Assembly: GCA_934668875.1 (NCBI GenBank)
Contig: CAKUON010000008.1
Location: 1 to 64,000 of the forward strand
From: an uncultured Collinsella sp.
GTDB taxonomy: Bacteria > Actinomycetota > Coriobacteriia > Coriobacteriales > Coriobacteriaceae
Direction of reading: 5' to 3'
DNA: 64,000 nucleotides
Made by a program: the position numbers and the translations under genes. Below the pieces are notes generated by a model. It was given only the letters and a program-made list of their open reading frames with translations, was not told the origin of the DNA and did no database searches. Of the stretch, positions 61,515 to 64,000 are shown piece after piece. Every line of letters begins with the position of its first letter. Within the stretch, counting starts at the first letter, position 1.

Positions 61515-62279
61515 TTACAGGTCGCGGTAGTCAATCAGGCGCAGGTCGTCCTGAGCCTCGAGCCACACCCGCAGCTCGGGGTCGATCAGCGCATCGACCT
61601 CCTTGGTACGATTAGTCGTAAGCGAGCTGCTCTCGAGGATAAAGCGATCGAGATAACCCGGATGGCACACGAAGACGACCGTCTCGCCATCGTCCATCTC
61701 GCGAACCGTCTGCATAATCGAGTCCTTGGGCTCGTAGCCCGGCTCCATCGAATGCATCACCATGCGCAGATCGGTGTCTCCGCAGTGCACCACGGCCGTG
61801 GGGTCAAAGCTCGCCTTTTGCTCCTTAAGGCCCAGCTCCTGCGCCACCGCCGAGATCGCTCGATTGAGGTTTTTGCTCATAACGGCGTGGGCCTCAAAGT
61901 AATCGGGCTCGCGACCCACGATCTCGACAAAGCGGTCATGCTGCGCACGAATTTCAATGCAGGCCTCGTCGAAGTCAATCAGTTCCTCGCCACGCTTAAA
62001 GTGCTCGCGGAAGGTACGGCTGCTATGGAACTCGCCGTTGCCGTCGAGCAGACTCGGGATGAGCGCCGGGTCGGCACACGGCTTTCCCAGGCACACATTG
62101 GTATGCTGGCCCACCGCAATGCCGGAATCCGCTACGAGCGACCAACCACGCTCGGCCTCGAGCATATTGGGCATCAGGCCCACCGAACGCACCAGGCCCT
62201 CGTTAACACTACGGGCAATCCCCAGGTCAACGGCGTACGAATAACCGATATCGTCGGCACGAATGAGCAGTTGCTTCAT
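61515..62279 (-). CDS. chbG: ChbG/YdjC-family carbohydrate deacetylase
   Basis: Metal-dependent deacetylase of 254 residues with the YdjC fold. It begins KQLLIRADDIGYSYAVDLGI, whose two Asp are the metal-binding start. GQHTNVCLGKP carries the histidine of the HxxLxxG-type motif, FEAHAVM follows, and VCHPGYLD is the C-terminal His motif. ChbG removes acetyl from chitobiose-type sugars. No chitobiose PTS or hydrolase genes are near, so the natural substrate is open. It is flanked on both sides by copies of the CCTGTCCCC stem-loop. Confidence 0.88.
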   Translation of the reverse strand: MKQLLIRADDIGYSYAVDLGIARSVNEGLVRSVGLMPNMLEAERGWSLVADSGIAVGQHTNVCLGKPCADPALIPSLLDGNGEFHSSRTFREHFKRGEELIDFDEACIEIRAQHDRFVEIVGREPDYFEAHAVMSKNLNRAISAVAQELGLKEQKASFDPTAVVHCGDTDLRMVMHSMEPGYEPKDSIMQTVREMDDGETVVFVCHPGYLDRFILESSSLTTNRTKEVDALIDPELRVWLEAQDDLRLIDYRDL

Positions 62280-62303
62280 AACGACTCCAATCTAAGGAAA
62301 AAA

Positions 62304-62334
62304 CACCACAAAGGTGCCTGTCCCCTTTGTGGTG
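62304..62334. repeat. Stem-loop repeat with CCTGTCC loop, copy 2
   Basis: CACCACAAAGG (62304-62314) and CCTTTGTGGTG (62324-62334), a perfect 11-bp stem with loop TGCCTGTCC. Over 35 bases it is almost identical to copy 1. It lies between the metallophosphoesterase stop and the chbG start. Confidence 0.8.
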
Positions 62335-62343
62335 GTTTGAGAG

Positions 62344-62889
62344 TTACAGTCCAAAGAAGTCCAGGATCTGGTCTCGGCTTACGGGCTTGTAGTCGTTGGC
62401 GTCGAGACCAACATCGTAGCGATAAATAGGGCGCTCGCGGTCTCGGTTGCGCGTGTTGGTGCGGTCTCCTCTACTGTGAATGTGACCGTGCAGCATGATG
62501 GCGCCGCGCGCTTTACCGTTCCAGCTGAGCATGGGGTAATGGCTCAGAACCAGACGATGTCCCTTGGCATAACCGGGAGCAATCTCCAGGTAATCGCGCA
62601 CATCATCCCAAATTTGCGGAGCGTCCGAATCTTCCCAATCACCATCATGGTTGCCGCGGATGAGCGTCACGTTTTGGCATTCGATGCGTTCGCGCAGGCG
62701 CACCGCCTCCGCCATGGGCAGGCGATACGTAAAATCACCCAGGATATAGAGGCGATCGCCCGCAGCCACGCACTCGTTGATGGCGTCAATAACCTTGCGG
62801 TTCATCTCCTCGACTGAGGCAAACGGCCGATCCATATCGTGCAGGATATTCGTATCGCCCAGGTGCAGGTCGGCGGTAAACCACATCAT
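62344..62889 (-). CDS. Calcineurin-like metallophosphoesterase
   Basis: Phosphoesterase of 181 residues. The metal-binding motifs are all visible: FTADLHLGDTNIL (D-x-H), LYILGDFTY (G-D), LIRGNHDGD (GNH-D), LSHYPML and LHGHIHS (GHxH). Small single-domain members act on phosphodiesters or nucleotides, and the substrate is not known. An AGGA 8 bases before ATG 62889 supports that start over ATG 62904, whose own upstream region lacks a site. It lies 65 bases upstream of chbG and is separated from it by a repeat. Confidence 0.87.
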   Translation of the reverse strand: MMWFTADLHLGDTNILHDMDRPFASVEEMNRKVIDAINECVAAGDRLYILGDFTYRLPMAEAVRLRERIECQNVTLIRGNHDGDWEDSDAPQIWDDVRDYLEIAPGYAKGHRLVLSHYPMLSWNGKARGAIMLHGHIHSRGDRTNTRNRDRERPIYRYDVGLDANDYKPVSRDQILDFFGL

Positions 62890-62955
62890 CGTCTGTGTCC
62901 TCATTTCGCAACGCGTCTAACACGTGCCTAGTATACAGACGCTTTGGCGTAGCGG

Positions 62956-63135
62956 TTACCCAAAGAGCCCGCCAAACAATCCACGGCGGCGCTTGTCATT
63001 CTTTTTCGATACGTCGACTTGCGCGTTCTTATCCTTCCGCTTTTTGCGATCCTGCTCCAGCTCGTCGTCATCGAGCAGCAGATCCCACTCAAATGGATCA
63101 TCCGTCAGATCGAACAGGTCGTCGTCATCAAACAT
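62956..63135 (-). CDS. Small charged hypothetical protein (59 residues)
   Basis: A short protein with an acidic first half (MFDDDDLFDLTDDPFEWD, then LLLDDDELEQD) and a strongly basic second half (KKRKDKNAQ, SKKNDKRRRG) that ends GLFGGLFG. GGAAGGG stands 7 bases before the ATG at 63135; the frame is open to 63219 but without features. No family, signal peptide or membrane segment is seen. The charge split and the Gly-Phe tail are unusual. It lies 66 bases upstream of the phosphoesterase gene in the same direction. Confidence 0.6.
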   Translation of the reverse strand: MFDDDDLFDLTDDPFEWDLLLDDDELEQDRKKRKDKNAQVDVSKKNDKRRRGLFGGLFG

Positions 63136-63249
63136 AGCAAGCCCTTCCAGAAGCCGGAATGTCCGGCGTTTGACCTTACCGAGAAGTCTAAAGGCACGTG
63201 CGGACACAAATTCACCCACCCGGGCCTTTTCGACCGTTCATCGCAACGA

Positions 63250-63278
63250 TTGCATGACAGAGCGCTTGCAGATAAGAT
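63250..63278 (+). promoter_or_regulatory. Promoter of a possible small RNA
   Basis: TTGCAT (63250-63255), exactly 17 bases, TAAGAT (63273-63278). No plus-strand gene follows; a T-run terminator ends about 100 bases later. Confidence 0.5.
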
Positions 63279-63283
63279 AGGGG

Positions 63284-63382
63284 CACGGATGGCACCCGTT
63301 GCAGCGGGTCTTGCCAACTCCAGTACACGTTTTCATCGTGAGAAGTGGCCGTCTTCGCTTACGCGGGGGCGGCCACTTTTTT
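63284..63382 (+). ncRNA. Candidate small RNA with terminator
   Basis: Between the promoter-like site at 63250-63278 and a strong terminator (AAGTGGCCG 63343-63351, CGGCCACTT 63370-63378, T-run to 63382) lies a stretch without a credible ORF. Its 5' part folds as TGGCA-CCCG-loop-CGGG-TGCCA (63289-63315). It is not SRP RNA (no GGAAGGA loop), not 6S or tmRNA by any feature I can see. It ends 20 bases from the convergent aldehyde dehydrogenase stop. The existence of a transcript is inferred only from promoter plus terminator. Confidence 0.42.
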
Positions 63383-63401
63383 CCTTATCTTCTATCTCAT
63401 T

Positions 63402-64000
63402 CTAATGCACAAACATGCGCACGAACTTGTGCTTCCAGCTTGCGTAGGGCGCGTAGCGGAACGGTACATCCAGCCATGTTGCCTTGTTCACGATGCTCTT
63501 CTTGTGACTAAACGCATCGAAGCTCTCGCGGCCATGGTACTGCCCCATGCCGCTCGCGCCCATGCCGCCAAAGCCCATATGGCTCGTAGCCAGATGCATG
63601 ATCGTATCGTTAACGCAGCCGCCGCCAAAGGGCACGTAGCGCACAAAGCGCTGCTGCACCGCGCGATCCCGACTAAAGATATACAGGGCCAGCGGCGTCG
63701 GACGATCCGTGATAAACGTCTCGGCCTCGTCCAGACTCTCAAACGTCAGCACCGGCAAGATGGGACCGAAGATCTCCTCCTGCATCACGGCGTCATCGGG
63801 CGTCACGCCGTCCAGGATCGTCGGCTCAATCTTGAGCGAGGCCTCGCGCGCAGCACCTCCCAGCACAACCTTGTCGGGGTCGATCAGCCCACGCACGCGC
63901 GCAAAATGCTTGGCGTTGACGATATGGCCGTAGTCCTCGTTGTCGAGCGGGTGCTCGCCAAACATGTGGCAGACTTCCTCCTTGATGAGCTCTAGCAGCT
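63402..64000 (-). CDS. Aldehyde dehydrogenase, C-terminal part (runs off the window)
   Basis: The minus-strand frame is open to the right edge, so only the last 199 residues are present. They match the C-terminal domain of class 3-type NAD(P)-dependent aldehyde dehydrogenases: FGEHPLDNEDYGHIVN, EEIFGPILPVLTFESLDEA, FGGGCVNDTIMHLA and GMGASGMGQYHGRESFDAFSH. The catalytic Cys and the cofactor domain lie outside the window. A hydrophobic/basic tail ends VRMFVH. The ATG at 63965 is internal and not the true start. Confidence 0.93.
   Translation of the reverse strand, partial: LLELIKEEVCHMFGEHPLDNEDYGHIVNAKHFARVRGLIDPDKVVLGGAAREASLKIEPTILDGVTPDDAVMQEEIFGPILPVLTFESLDEAETFITDRPTPLALYIFSRDRAVQQRFVRYVPFGGGCVNDTIMHLATSHMGFGGMGASGMGQYHGRESFDAFSHKKSIVNKATWLDVPFRYAPYASWKHKFVRMFVH

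Noticed and set aside
63284..63382. SRP RNA, 6S RNA or tmRNA
   Set aside because: The GGAAGGA-type SRP loop, the long 6S bulge and a tRNA-like end are all missing.
1..64000. CRISPR array
   Set aside because: No regularly spaced direct repeats were found; the repeats present are paired stem-loops or a single tandem.

Overview
The window is a high-GC, gene-dense bacterial chromosome segment. Its style (GC-rich codon use, strong Shine-Dalgarno sites, a two-cluster EtfA with a lactate dehydrogenase, LPXTG-like surface proteins, a single-chain PurL) fits a gut Coriobacteriia actinobacterium, most likely Collinsella or a close relative. This assignment is an inference from gene content; there is no rRNA gene in the window.

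Layout. 1-4.8 kb: infC-rpmI-rplT translation operon, a tRNA-Leu(CAA) with a partial duplicate of its 3' end, a transglutaminase-like protein and class II fructose-bisphosphate aldolase. 4.9-11.4 kb: MBL-fold hydrolase, bifunctional (p)ppGpp synthetase/hydrolase and a RecJ nuclease fused to an SF2 helicase. 11.6-14.2 kb: BASS-type transporter, GalT/HIT-like protein and CutC. 14.2-16.1 kb: PadR-DUF1700-DUF4097 stress-type operon whose last gene is cut short and followed by remnants of a ParB-like gene and an IS110-family transposase. 16.2-22.5 kb: a complete branched-chain amino acid ABC transporter with tandem binding-protein genes. 22.7-36.2 kb: homoserine dehydrogenase, SDR, cation/proton antiporter, PurL, EamA exporter, GGDEF protein, KdgT permease, AzlCD and an HD phosphohydrolase. 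36.2-39.9 kb: EtfAB plus FAD-linked lactate/glycolate dehydrogenase, resembling an electron-confurcating lactate dehydrogenase. 40.2-43.4 kb: an unrecognised five-gene cell-envelope cluster with an 86-residue LAQTG-anchored protein. 44.3-49.9 kb: a three-gene operon of TerB-N/TerB-C protein, BrxD-like P-loop ATPase and Lhr-like helicase. This is the best candidate for an under-described system. 50-56.5 kb: spermidine-synthase-like protein, Elp3-type radical SAM/acetyltransferase, XRE-DUF4097 pair, a Trm9-like methyltransferase and a divergent TrmB-like methyltransferase. 56.6-64 kb: a 157-bp imperfect palindrome, Ski2-like helicase, DUF2130 nuclease-like coiled coil, ChbG deacetylase, metallophosphoesterase, a possible small RNA, and the C-terminal part of an aldehyde dehydrogenase that runs off the right edge.

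Themes. Three SF2 helicases and several putative nucleases lie in one window. Short stem-loops whose loops carry CCTGTCC or GTCCCC recur between genes and look like a REP-type repeat family. Start codons were chosen from Shine-Dalgarno spacing, so several genes are shorter than their longest open frame. The most notable is infC, for which an AUA start is proposed.
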